The notes: generated by a model not told the origin, from the letters alone. Counted from the stretch's first letter, positions 1-6,578 are shown. The stretch: DNA of 10,243 nt from Candidatus Woesearchaeota archaeon (GCA_003695045.1 RFJB01000123.1:1-10243); one strand, 5' to 3'. A program made the numbers and translations.

Positions 1-177
1 CTCCAGTTCTACTTTAATTCTATCTTCCGTCATGCTCGGGGAGAACGGATCAAAAGGTTCGTAAACTACTGATTTGCCGCTAAATGTGGCAGAATAGATT
101 CCGTTCGGCGAAAGAACAACTTTGCCCTCACTAAAAAATTGATATTTGCTCTTGATTCCTTCCGGAATTTCGTTGTA
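1..177 (-). pseudogene. In-frame continuation of the small secreted protein gene beyond an internal TAA (partial at window edge)
   Basis: Reading the minus strand directly past the TAA at 180-178, the same frame stays open for all 59 codons to the window edge. The translation begins YNEIPEGIKSKYQFFSEGKV and continues with ordinary protein composition (Gly, Pro, Tyr, alternating hydrophobic residues, ending near KVELE). No ATG, GTG or TTG occurs in this frame until an ATG at about 30-28, so the segment has no plausible start of its own and cannot be an independent gene. Its motif FSEGKVVLSPNG resembles YPSGKVAWLPPDG in the upstream part, which suggests that both halves belonged to one protein with repeated short beta units. 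G+C over 1-180 is about 41% by hand count. The simplest reading is a nonsense mutation or sequence error in a longer gene that continues left of the window. Stop-codon readthrough is possible but has no precedent I know for TAA in archaea. Confidence 0.6.
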
Positions 178-456
178 TTAAATCGGGACATACTGGTAAA
201 TGTCATCAGCCATTGGCAACAGCCCCCTCTGTTCGAGAAATGGAGGCGGAGGGGTGAGATCGGCTTCTGTCGGCTTGTATGGGTTGCCATTATCATCCAA
301 CGGTGTTGCACCGTCAGGCGGTAGCCATGCAACTTTTCCGCTTGGATAAACTATTCTGGTCCAGCCGTTTACAAAATCAATCCCCGCGAAACATGAGGGA
401 ATGGTGATAAGAGCCGCTGCTGTAAGCAAGAATATGACAAAGAATCTTTTATTCAC
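178..456 (-). CDS. Small secreted protein with signal peptide, probably the N-terminal part of an interrupted gene
   Basis: The 92-residue product starts at a GTG. The start is fixed by a near-perfect Shine-Dalgarno 7 nt upstream and by a GTGA overlap of 4 nt with the stop of the giant surface protein gene. The N-terminus (NKRFFVIFLLTAAALITIPS, then CFA) is a signal peptide: two basic residues, a hydrophobic core at about 5-19, and probable cleavage after CFA near residue 24. The cysteine there lacks a good lipobox because Pro is at -2, so lipid anchoring is unlikely. The mature part is short, rich in Pro, Gly and Asp (PPDG, TPPPPF) and contains the motif YPSGKVAWLPPDG, which is echoed past the stop. 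I do not recognise the family. Operon position suggests it acts outside the membrane with the giant protein. It ends at a TAA after which the frame stays open, so the true product was probably longer. Confidence 0.7.
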   Translation of the reverse strand: MNKRFFVIFLLTAAALITIPSCFAGIDFVNGWTRIVYPSGKVAWLPPDGATPLDDNGNPYKPTEADLTPPPPFLEQRGLLPMADDIYQYVPI

Positions 457-3400
457 ACTCCCACCTCCTGGCAGAAGTCCTGGGAGGGTTTGAACTGTTT
501 GAATTGTTCGCCGAGGGACTGGGAAACCGCCACTGCCTGGGCTACGGCTATGGGCTTGTCGCAAGCAAAGCCCCAATGCAAGAGACCTGCCAGCCATGAA
601 CCTTTGCAAACCGCGGCGCCCGCAGCATAACCTGCCAGAGCAAGGGGGTCTGACAGGGCGTCAGCAACCATCCTTCCAAGTTCCTTGATGACCTGTCCAA
701 ATGGCACGATGGCAAAGAACTGTCCTATCACAAACTTGCAATACATAAGATACCTTGTGCTCTGGCAGGCGTATGCAGGCGTTCCCAGAGGCACCATTTT
801 CTCCATGCAGAACACATAGTAGCAATCTATCTGCCTTGCCTTGTTAATATTGTAAAATATTCCGGGTATGCAGAGCATTATCGTGCTTAGTATGAGGCTG
901 TCTTCGGGTTTTGTTGAAAAGAGCTGGCTTGACAGGTTTTGCCACACTGCCTTTGCGTAAGTGTCGTCTCCCACTATGCTTCCGCGGCCTGCCGTGGCTT
1001 CAGCCCAGCTGGTTCCGAAAGACTTCAACTTCTTAAGTTTGGATGAAAGTTTTCCTTCGGGAACAATGTCAAGCCAGTTTTTCTTGCAGGAGATGTACAA
1101 ACAGCCTTCCATCAGAGTCCCGAAAACTCCATCACGGCCGGCTTCCACATAAGCTCCTACTGCCCCCAAGCTTTGTTTGACGCCGGGGATGTTCAGCCAG
1201 TCCATCAGTCCTAAAAGACCGAGAACGCCGTTTGATATTATTACAACCGAATTCAGGACGTTGCAAAGATTTCTGAAGATTGTTAACACATCATCTACAC
1301 TGTCTATCCATTTTGACCTCTTGAGAGTTGCCTTTATATGCTCCACCTGGTTGTGGAGTCCTGTGTCAAGAGCTGCGTCGCCTCCCTTTACCGGAACAAT
1401 GATGCTTACATTCTGGATTTCATAGTCGTAGACCGTTTTTGTATTTTTGTTGGCAAATCGTATTCTGTAAGGGCAGACGAATGCGAATTCGGTTATGTTG
1501 CGCTCTATTGTCTGTGCGTCAAACTTGAGGATTGAATAAAGCGTAAAAGGCGGTTCAACGCCTTCTGATGAGAGTATCTGGTTTCCGAAAATGCTTGACG
1601 ATTCAAAGTAGTCCTTTGTAAGGTTTGTGGGTATGCACTCGCCGTCCTTCTGAACATCCAGCAATACATAGGGTGTTGAGGAGTCAGAGCCGGTTGTCAG
1701 GGTGAACTCGCACCATATCTTGTTTCCGCCGGGATAGTATCTGATAAGGGACCGGTCAACATATTCCGGCATGCATCTTACTGCAGAGCCGTCTTTTACT
1801 GCCAGCTTCCAGACATCTCCGGGAGGCGTTTCGGCAATCTGGTATATGATGAACGGGCTGAAAAGGTTTCCCTCGAAGAGGTTTCCTGCAACATCGCGTA
1901 TCCTTACAGGAATCCCTTCAAGTTTGAAGAGGGGCCCCTGAACGACCGGTCCCACTTCCCATCTGCAGTCAAACTTTCCGTTTTCCTCCTGAATGCATAT
2001 GCTGGCCTGAACCCATGATGAGTTTTCAGGGGGGTTTTCCAGAACATCGCCCAGATTTATTGCTGCATCCCATGCTCCGTTCTCGTTTATTATTCCGGAG
2101 CCCGCGTCAATACCTCTTATGAATATCTTAAGAATGTCGCCGGAGAGGGTGTAATAACTCTGAAGCCCGTTTTCGTGGACTGAGAGGATAAACGTTTCAT
2201 TCTCAAGAATCTCCGGCGCCTTCTCGTCCAGGTAGACGAGCGCCTGTCGTTCCCCGTCAACGGGGTTGCCAGCATCATCAACGCTCTGGTAGTTGAGCAT
2301 GATGCGATAAGCGTGGCCGTCCTGGAGTGAAGGATGGGGGCTGACTGACAGCAGGCATCTCCACTGGCCGTTGTTGTTTGAGCAGTACATCTGCCTGGAA
2401 TGGTTGTTGTCCCTTGTTATGCTTGCTGCGTCAAGGAAGACCCATGAATAGTCAAGCCCTGAACCGGCATCGTCAATGACTGCCTGTATTACCGCGCTCT
2501 TATTGTTGAAATAGCACTTTTCCGCGTTGCAGTTTGCGGTTCCCAGTTTTTTGACATCGGGCCTGTCGTTGTCAAGCATCATGTTTGCAGTGACTGTCTG
2601 GGTGCTTTTCAGCCCGTGCTCGTCTATGGCGGTGATGTTGAACGAGAGCTGGCTGCTTTGCGTCCTTATGAAGAAGGCCCTGTTCTGACTGTTTGGAACG
2701 AGAGTTTTGTCAAACCTGCACTTGTATGTTTCGTCTCTTTTCACGCAGTGCGTCTGTATCTGGCTTCCCTTTATGGTTATGTTCTTGTACCTTGCTGAAT
2801 ATACAATGTTGTCGTTCAGAGATGACATGTCCGCCTGCACTTCCTTGAGCGAGTGCTCGTTGATTGTCACTTCTATCGTTGCTCCTGCCAGCCCTGCTGT
2901 CGGCCCGTCAGTGGAGATGTAATTGACCTCGCTTCCTCCCTGGTAGACCTTGAATGAGGTGTCTATGACCGGCTCGTCAAAGTCAAGGTAGTGGGAATCA
3001 TTGCCTGACCTGCCTGTGTTGCCGAGGTTGTCGTATGCTATCGCGTATATCGTGGCGTTTCCGGACTGGCTTATTGAGGTGTTCAATGTTTTGCTGAATG
3101 TTGTGCAGTTGTTCGGCTCCGCGTTCACATTTATCGTGTCCGCTGCAAGCAGGACGCCGTTGTTGTAGAGTTCTATCTTGGACAGCCCGGCGCAGAAAGC
3201 GTTTCCGCCGTCCATAAACGGCGGGTCCTGCGCTGTTACCGTTACCTGCACCCTGTCTTTTATCTGCTCCGCTTTAAAGTTTGTAAATGCAGGCCCCTGG
3301 TTGTCCATGTAGAATGTTTTCAACCTTGCATCTGCAGGGGTTATCTTGTTCCTGTCGCTGTAAAGAAGCACCTTGATGGAGTTCTTGTTGTTTGTGAGCG

Positions 3401-4025
3401 GGTTTCTCTCGGAGCCGAGCATGTTTATGCAGTTGCAGATGTAGGTGTCGTTCTGGCTTGTCGGCTCGCATCCAAGCGTCTGGTTTGAGTAGTTGCACAG
3501 GTTGAAGGGGAGCAGTTCCCTGCCGAACCTTACGGCAAGCTGGTCTTTCGTCACATTCGCGTCTCCCGGCATTGTTACATTGACAGCGAGATACATCGTT
3601 CCGTATGCAGGAACAAAGTCAGGAATTCCCTTTTCGCCCGTTATCGTGACAGAGTTTATTCCCGCCGCGAACACCTCGGAGGTGATGAACGGCAGAGCAA
3701 TGAACATGCCGAATGCTATGCTCGGCTTCCACAGGTTGTCTGTTTTGTAATTGAGCGCAATGAAAAGGAAAAGCGCTGAAATCAGAGCATATATTATAAT
3801 AGGCATTGTGCCGCTGAAAGAATATGCGACAGTGCTTCCCTCTGCGAAAGGAATGCTTCCCTCTGTTGAAAGAGGCGTCGTTCTGGCAAAGCCGCCTGCT
3901 TCCATCGGCGCCTCAAGGGAAACAGCAGCTGCTCCGACGGGGCTTTGCACCGATGCCAGCGCTGGCACTAAGAAGAGGTTGAGCACAACCCACGCCAGCA
4001 TTGCATCCTTCATTCTCATTTGCAT
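453..4025 (-). CDS. Giant secreted/membrane surface protein with tandem Ig-like modules (1190 aa)
   Basis: Start at 4025 chosen because its ATG shares the A of the upstream stop (TGATG) and a signal peptide follows at once (MLAWVVLNLFLVPALAS, cleavage near 24). Two further hydrophobic segments lie at 74-92 and 102-120, joined by a Lys-containing loop that fits a cytoplasmic turn. Residues about 240-730 look like tandem beta-sandwich (Ig-like) modules. The linker pattern [YML]D..xP.[IVF] recurs at about 240, 347, 484 and 599, and the modules hold D..GN (332-336, 583-587, 711-715) and D.GSG (519-523, 640-644), familiar from bacterial/archaeal Ig-like repeats. About 19 N-glycosylation sequons (18 of them between 149 and 875) and more than 30 cysteines fit a disulfide-bonded extracellular protein. 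The C-terminal 300 residues differ: hydrophobic stretches near 923-941, 1043-1060, 1092-1112 and 1126-1153, with many Cys (DCYYVFC at 1067-1073). The family is not recognised; a surface-complex or adhesion role is inferred. Confidence 0.85.
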   Translation of the reverse strand: MQMRMKDAMLAWVVLNLFLVPALASVQSPVGAAAVSLEAPMEAGGFARTTPLSTEGSIPFAEGSTVAYSFSGTMPIIIYALISALFLFIALNYKTDNLWKPSIAFGMFIALPFITSEVFAAGINSVTITGEKGIPDFVPAYGTMYLAVNVTMPGDANVTKDQLAVRFGRELLPFNLCNYSNQTLGCEPTSQNDTYICNCINMLGSERNPLTNNKNSIKVLLYSDRNKITPADARLKTFYMDNQGPAFTNFKAEQIKDRVQVTVTAQDPPFMDGGNAFCAGLSKIELYNNGVLLAADTINVNAEPNNCTTFSKTLNTSISQSGNATIYAIAYDNLGNTGRSGNDSHYLDFDEPVIDTSFKVYQGGSEVNYISTDGPTAGLAGATIEVTINEHSLKEVQADMSSLNDNIVYSARYKNITIKGSQIQTHCVKRDETYKCRFDKTLVPNSQNRAFFIRTQSSQLSFNITAIDEHGLKSTQTVTANMMLDNDRPDVKKLGTANCNAEKCYFNNKSAVIQAVIDDAGSGLDYSWVFLDAASITRDNNHSRQMYCSNNNGQWRCLLSVSPHPSLQDGHAYRIMLNYQSVDDAGNPVDGERQALVYLDEKAPEILENETFILSVHENGLQSYYTLSGDILKIFIRGIDAGSGIINENGAWDAAINLGDVLENPPENSSWVQASICIQEENGKFDCRWEVGPVVQGPLFKLEGIPVRIRDVAGNLFEGNLFSPFIIYQIAETPPGDVWKLAVKDGSAVRCMPEYVDRSLIRYYPGGNKIWCEFTLTTGSDSSTPYVLLDVQKDGECIPTNLTKDYFESSSIFGNQILSSEGVEPPFTLYSILKFDAQTIERNITEFAFVCPYRIRFANKNTKTVYDYEIQNVSIIVPVKGGDAALDTGLHNQVEHIKATLKRSKWIDSVDDVLTIFRNLCNVLNSVVIISNGVLGLLGLMDWLNIPGVKQSLGAVGAYVEAGRDGVFGTLMEGCLYISCKKNWLDIVPEGKLSSKLKKLKSFGTSWAEATAGRGSIVGDDTYAKAVWQNLSSQLFSTKPEDSLILSTIMLCIPGIFYNINKARQIDCYYVFCMEKMVPLGTPAYACQSTRYLMYCKFVIGQFFAIVPFGQVIKELGRMVADALSDPLALAGYAAGAAVCKGSWLAGLLHWGFACDKPIAVAQAVAVSQSLGEQFKQFKPSQDFCQEVGV
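461..470 (-). promoter_or_regulatory. Strong Shine-Dalgarno for the GTG start at 456
   Basis: The minus strand reads CAGGAGGTGG here, containing GGAGGTG, about 7 nt before the GTG codon at 456-454. It lies inside the last codons of the giant surface protein gene. It decides the GTG start over the longer open frame that reaches back to 609. It is the strongest ribosome binding site in the window, which implies efficient re-initiation at the third gene of the operon. Confidence 0.85.
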
Positions 4026-4792
4026 CACATTGTTGCCTGATAGCATGTCAGCTTGTAAAAGTCGCTCTTTACCAACGAGCAAAGTTCTCTTGCCTTGGGG
4101 AACTCCCTGTGCGAGGCAGCCACCGTGACATAGCACACGTCCCTGTCTGCGAACGCCTTGGTGTTGCATATGTTCATGCTTTCCTCGTATGTCTTGCCTC
4201 TCAGCTCGTAAGCCAGGCGGTCGACAGTGTATGTTGCGGACTTGTAAAATTCAAATCCGAGGGCTATTACGAACACAATCGCGAAGAAGTAAAAGATGTA
4301 CACTGAACTTATGAAGACCTTGTCAGCCAGGTGTATGTGCGGGTGGTAGTGCTTCACGGTGAAATAGTCCTTTCTCTCGTATATGTACCACAGCGTGAGA
4401 AGGTTGAGGAACACGGTAAAGATGAACGAACTAACGATGAAGCCGGCTATTATGTTGAGTATGGTGTATTTTATGAATACAAGGGTGATGACGCTGTTTA
4501 GTATGCTGAATGTGTACAGGAAGAGGGCAAGCTTCCACGCCCAGAAGCGCCTGTTGTAGAAGCCGTATATGAGGAGAAGCATCAGCCCCAGAGTGAGGAT
4601 GTTGCTGACAAGGGCATACGGGCTTTGGACAAGGAATTCCATGTGGAACAGGAAGGGGAATATCAGGCCGAACAGGGCGTAGAAAAAGCAGAGGAGGACT
4701 GAATAGTTTATCAGGACTTTGATCCCTACGGGGATTATGTGCTTCTCCTTTTTGCGGGAAGCCCCTTTTTTTCTGCCCACCCTCTTTTTCAT
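4025..4792 (-). CDS. Five-segment integral membrane protein with Cys-patterned C-terminal tail
   Basis: The 255-residue product has a very basic N-terminus (MKKRVGRKKGASRKK), then hydrophobic helices at about 23-47, 61-79, 84-106, 109-137 and 158-182. A His-rich loop (KHYHPHIHL, 147-155) precedes the last helix. The basic N-terminus favours a cytoplasmic start, so five helices put the tail outside. The tail (183-255) has cysteines at 209, 220, 238 and 250 arranged as two similar halves: C-x10-C followed by Ala/Phe/Arg residues, then ARELC-x11-CYQ. Repeated units of this kind occur in exported proteins of DPANN archaea (from memory, not searched). The start is firm because TAG directly precedes the ATG. 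The stop overlaps the giant protein's start by one base, so the two are probably co-translated and may assemble together. No enzyme motif was seen. A membrane anchor or partner of the giant protein is inference. Confidence 0.8.
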   Translation of the reverse strand: MKKRVGRKKGASRKKEKHIIPVGIKVLINYSVLLCFFYALFGLIFPFLFHMEFLVQSPYALVSNILTLGLMLLLIYGFYNRRFWAWKLALFLYTFSILNSVITLVFIKYTILNIIAGFIVSSFIFTVFLNLLTLWYIYERKDYFTVKHYHPHIHLADKVFISSVYIFYFFAIVFVIALGFEFYKSATYTVDRLAYELRGKTYEESMNICNTKAFADRDVCYVTVAASHREFPKARELCSLVKSDFYKLTCYQATM

Positions 4793-4854
4793 CTATGCTC
4801 AACCAATCTAACGACTAATCAAAAACCACCCAATGTCCAAATCTTTAAAAAAGA

Positions 4855-4862
4855 GATATAAA
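4855..4862 (-). promoter_or_regulatory. TATA box (TTTATATC) for the surface-protein operon
   Basis: In the 83-nt gap between two minus-strand genes the minus strand reads TTTTTTATATCTC. An archaeal TATA box here would place initiation about 25 nt downstream, near 4833, giving a leader of about 40 nt before the ATG at 4792. A second AT-rich candidate (TTTTTTAAAG) lies at about 4842-4851. The two T-runs just after the upstream gene's stop could equally act as a poly-T terminator for that gene, so one stretch may do both jobs. Confidence 0.5.
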
Positions 4863-4875
4863 AAAGTTTCGTTTG

Positions 4876-5154
4876 CTAAAACCTTGCTGTTGTCCTGTCA
4901 ACAAGAAACCCTATAAATGCGCCGAGCAGCCCGGCAAGCATTCCGAGGCCTATTGCCATTATGAAGAACGCTTTTCCGTAGGAGCCGGTTGCCTGGATGA
5001 AAGAGCATGCTGTTCCTGATGTGCAAGCATGCCCCATGCCTTTGCTTTCAAGCCGGGCTTCGTTGGCAAGAACTATGGCGAACTGCACCGCGACAATTAT
5101 GCTCGCGAAGAGAAATCCTGTTATTGCGCCCCTCTGCCAGTATGCCCTACCCAT
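4876..5154 (-). CDS. Small two-segment membrane protein coupled to the PfkB kinase gene
   Basis: The 92-residue product has two hydrophobic helices, about 9-30 and 62-85, separated by a loop with two cysteines seven positions apart at the core (HACTSGTACSF, 43-53) that could form a disulfide outside the membrane. It starts with MGRAYWQRGAITG, a basic/aromatic N-terminus favouring N-in topology, and ends in a short polar tail. The ATG sits inside the last codons of the kinase gene, an 8-nt overlap (ATGGGTAG), so translation is probably coupled. No catalytic motif was seen. Compact proteins of this kind are common in DPANN genomes and rarely characterised. Overlap with a sugar/nucleoside kinase does not by itself show a transport link. 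Family not recognised. Confidence 0.75.
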   Translation of the reverse strand: MGRAYWQRGAITGFLFASIIVAVQFAIVLANEARLESKGMGHACTSGTACSFIQATGSYGKAFFIMAIGLGMLAGLLGAFIGFLVDRTTARF

Positions 5155-6145
5155 TTTTCAGCTTCTTCTTTGTGATGCGGTATCTTGTCTTCTTCATCTG
5201 GGCAAGCGCCTCCCTGTATTTGAGAAGTTTCTCCTTGGCGCCGGCATACCTGACGACAGAAGCCGAGTTCGTGACTGCAAGCTTGAGGGCGAATTCCATG
5301 TCGTTCTTCTTTATGAGCCCTGCAAGAAAGCTGGATGCAAAGGCGTCTCCCGCCCCTGTTGTTTCCTTTACCTTGACCTTCAATGCGTCAATGTGCCAGT
5401 GGTGGCTTCCGTCGAATGCGTCTGCTCCTTTTCTTCCGTCAGTGATTACCACGATGCCGTCTTCTGCTATCAGATTGCGGAGGTCTTCAAGGAGATGCGC
5501 TATGTCCTCCTTGCCCACGAGTATCTGGGCTTCCTCCCTGTTCAGCACGAGCAGGTTTGTTCTTGAAAGCACCGGCTTGAGAAACTGCTTTCCCCTCTCG
5601 GCAAGATATGAGGAAGGGTTGAACGCTATTTTGATGCCGTTCTTCTCTGCGAAAGAGGCAATCCTGCAGAGCGCGTTGAACGCCTTTCCTGTCATCGCGC
5701 TGAAATAGAACCATTCAGCCCTGAGCTTCCTCCTGTTGACGCTTGCAAACGAGAAGTAATCATTGGCTCCCTTATGCGTGAGTATTGTCCTGTCGTCCTC
5801 TATTGAGTCCAGAATGACCGAGAATCCCGTCGGCTTGTCAACCCGCGTGCCGAGAAAGTCAATTCCCTCCTTTTTCAGGAAGTCGAGGACTATGCCTCCG
5901 TTGTGGTCTTTTCCTATCGTTCCGAGGTATCCTGTTTTAAGCCCTAAGCGTGCAAACGAGCATGCCGTGTTGGTGCCGCCTCCTCCGGTTAGAAAGCGAA
6001 GCTCTTTGATGAGAATTTTGGTGCCGACAGGATAGGCAATGAGGTCCTCCTCGGAATGCGTTGTCATTATCTTTATAAGCTCCGACTCGGTGTCTGCGAA
6101 CGCATCTATGGTGGCGCTTCCCACTGTGATTACATCGTAGGGCAT
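5147..6145 (-). CDS. PfkB-family carbohydrate/nucleoside kinase
   Basis: A 332-residue member of the PfkB (ribokinase) family, which transfers phosphate from ATP to a hydroxymethyl group of a sugar or nucleoside in the cytoplasm; length is typical. It begins PYDVITVGSATIDAFAD, the usual first strand and substrate-binding Asp region. Signature 1 is GGGGTNTACSFARLG (54-68), the Mg/phosphate motif NREE is at 202-205, and signature 2 with the catalytic base is TTGAGDAFASSFLAG (262-276), Asp267. The Lys-rich C-terminus (MKKTRYRITKKKLKNG) is a small basic extension. The substrate cannot be read from sequence; candidates in archaea include ribose, nucleosides (adenosine, cytidine, guanosine) and fructose 6-phosphate. 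The ATG at 6145 is about 26 nt from the centre of a TATA box, so the mRNA should start at or next to the start codon (leaderless). The gene overlaps the downstream two-segment membrane protein by 8 nt. Confidence 0.93.
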   Translation of the reverse strand: MPYDVITVGSATIDAFADTESELIKIMTTHSEEDLIAYPVGTKILIKELRFLTGGGGTNTACSFARLGLKTGYLGTIGKDHNGGIVLDFLKKEGIDFLGTRVDKPTGFSVILDSIEDDRTILTHKGANDYFSFASVNRRKLRAEWFYFSAMTGKAFNALCRIASFAEKNGIKIAFNPSSYLAERGKQFLKPVLSRTNLLVLNREEAQILVGKEDIAHLLEDLRNLIAEDGIVVITDGRKGADAFDGSHHWHIDALKVKVKETTGAGDAFASSFLAGLIKKNDMEFALKLAVTNSASVVRYAGAKEKLLKYREALAQMKKTRYRITKKKLKNG

Positions 6146-6167
6146 GCTTCAATCATGAAGGGGACGG

Positions 6168-6175
6168 TATTTAAA
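6168..6175 (-). promoter_or_regulatory. TATA box (TTTAAATA) of the PfkB kinase gene, leaderless promoter
   Basis: The minus strand reads CTTTAAATACC. The centre of the box is 26 nt from the first base of the ATG at 6145, the normal archaeal TATA-to-initiation distance, so transcription should begin at about the start codon. No Shine-Dalgarno precedes that ATG, consistent with leaderless translation. Confidence 0.75.
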
Positions 6176-6180
6176 GTTTT

Positions 6181-6205
6181 CTTCGGTTACGGCGCCCTGC
6201 CGAAG
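6181..6205. repeat. Inverted repeat between two divergent promoters
   Basis: Arms CTTCGG (6181-6186) and CCGAAG (6200-6205) flank a 13-nt centre that holds the palindrome GGCGCC (6191-6196). It lies between the two opposite TATA boxes. It could be an operator for the kinase or for the rpl21e unit, upstream of the latter's TATA box, or a chance repeat in a GC-rich island. Six-base arms are weak evidence. Confidence 0.35.
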
Positions 6206-6213
6206 GGCAAACC

Positions 6214-6222
6214 TTTAAATAT
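6214..6222 (+). promoter_or_regulatory. TATA box (TTTAAATAT) of the rpl21e-rpo4 unit
   Basis: An archaeal TATA box on the plus strand. Initiation is expected about 25 nt downstream near 6243, leaving a leader of about 30 nt that contains the Shine-Dalgarno GAGGT (6261-6265) 7 nt before the ATG at 6273. In contrast to the kinase promoter, this transcript has a leader. Confidence 0.75.
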
Positions 6223-6272
6223 GACCTCTCTTTCCGCTGGCTGGAAACGATTACGCTAAAGAGGTTTTTCCA

Positions 6273-6578
6273 ATGGCAATGAGAATCGGTGGTTCAAGAA
6301 GGAAGACAAGGCACAAGCTTCTCAAGCCGCACAACAGGAAGGGCAAGATAAGCATTACCAAATACCTTCAGAAGTTCAGCGAGGGAGACAAGGTTCAGCT
6401 TCTTGCCGAGCCCGCAGTCCAGAAGGGAATGTATTTTCCAAGATACCATGGCAAGAGCGGAGTTGTTGTCGGAAAGCAGGGCGAGTGCTACAAGGTTATG
6501 ATAAAGGATTCAGGAAAGGAAAAGGTTATGATTGTGCACCCTGTGCACCTCAAGGCGCTTTCCGTGAAAAACAGTTAG
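6273..6578 (+). CDS. rpl21e: 50S ribosomal protein eL21 (L21e)
   Basis: The 101-residue product matches the archaeal/eukaryotic eL21 family of the large ribosomal subunit across its whole length. A basic N-terminus (GSRRKTRHKLLKPHNRKG) is followed by the SH3-like barrel: ITKYLQKFSEGDKVQL, then KGMYFPRYHGKSGVVVGKQG (residues about 51-70), then the closing strand VMIVHPVHLKAL. F-P-R-Y-H-G-K-x-G is the family hallmark. The first ATG (6273) is preferred because GAGGT lies 7 nt upstream; a second ATG two codons later would still give a usable protein. It is cotranscribed with rpo4, whose ribosome binding site overlaps this stop codon. Confidence 0.97.
   Translation: MAMRIGGSRRKTRHKLLKPHNRKGKISITKYLQKFSEGDKVQLLAEPAVQKGMYFPRYHGKSGVVVGKQGECYKVMIKDSGKEKVMIVHPVHLKALSVKNS

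Noticed and set aside
178..180. Pyrrolysine or selenocysteine recoding of the internal stop
   Set aside because: The codon is TAA; pyrrolysine uses TAG and selenocysteine TGA.
457..609. A longer start for the small secreted protein at 609
   Set aside because: The extension is antisense-like low-quality sequence inside the giant protein gene; the GTG at 456 has a near-perfect Shine-Dalgarno and an immediate signal peptide.
4026..4169. A longer N-terminus for the giant surface protein, reaching back to 4169
   Set aside because: The extra 48 codons lie inside the upstream gene, are Arg/Gln/Cys-rich, and would bury the signal peptide. The ATG at 4025 overlaps the upstream stop as TGATG.
5007..5708. 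A 233-codon plus-strand open frame opposite the kinase gene
   Set aside because: It is a shadow of the PfkB gene: Ser/Leu/Arg-rich, no family motifs and no promoter, while the opposite strand has complete kinase signatures.
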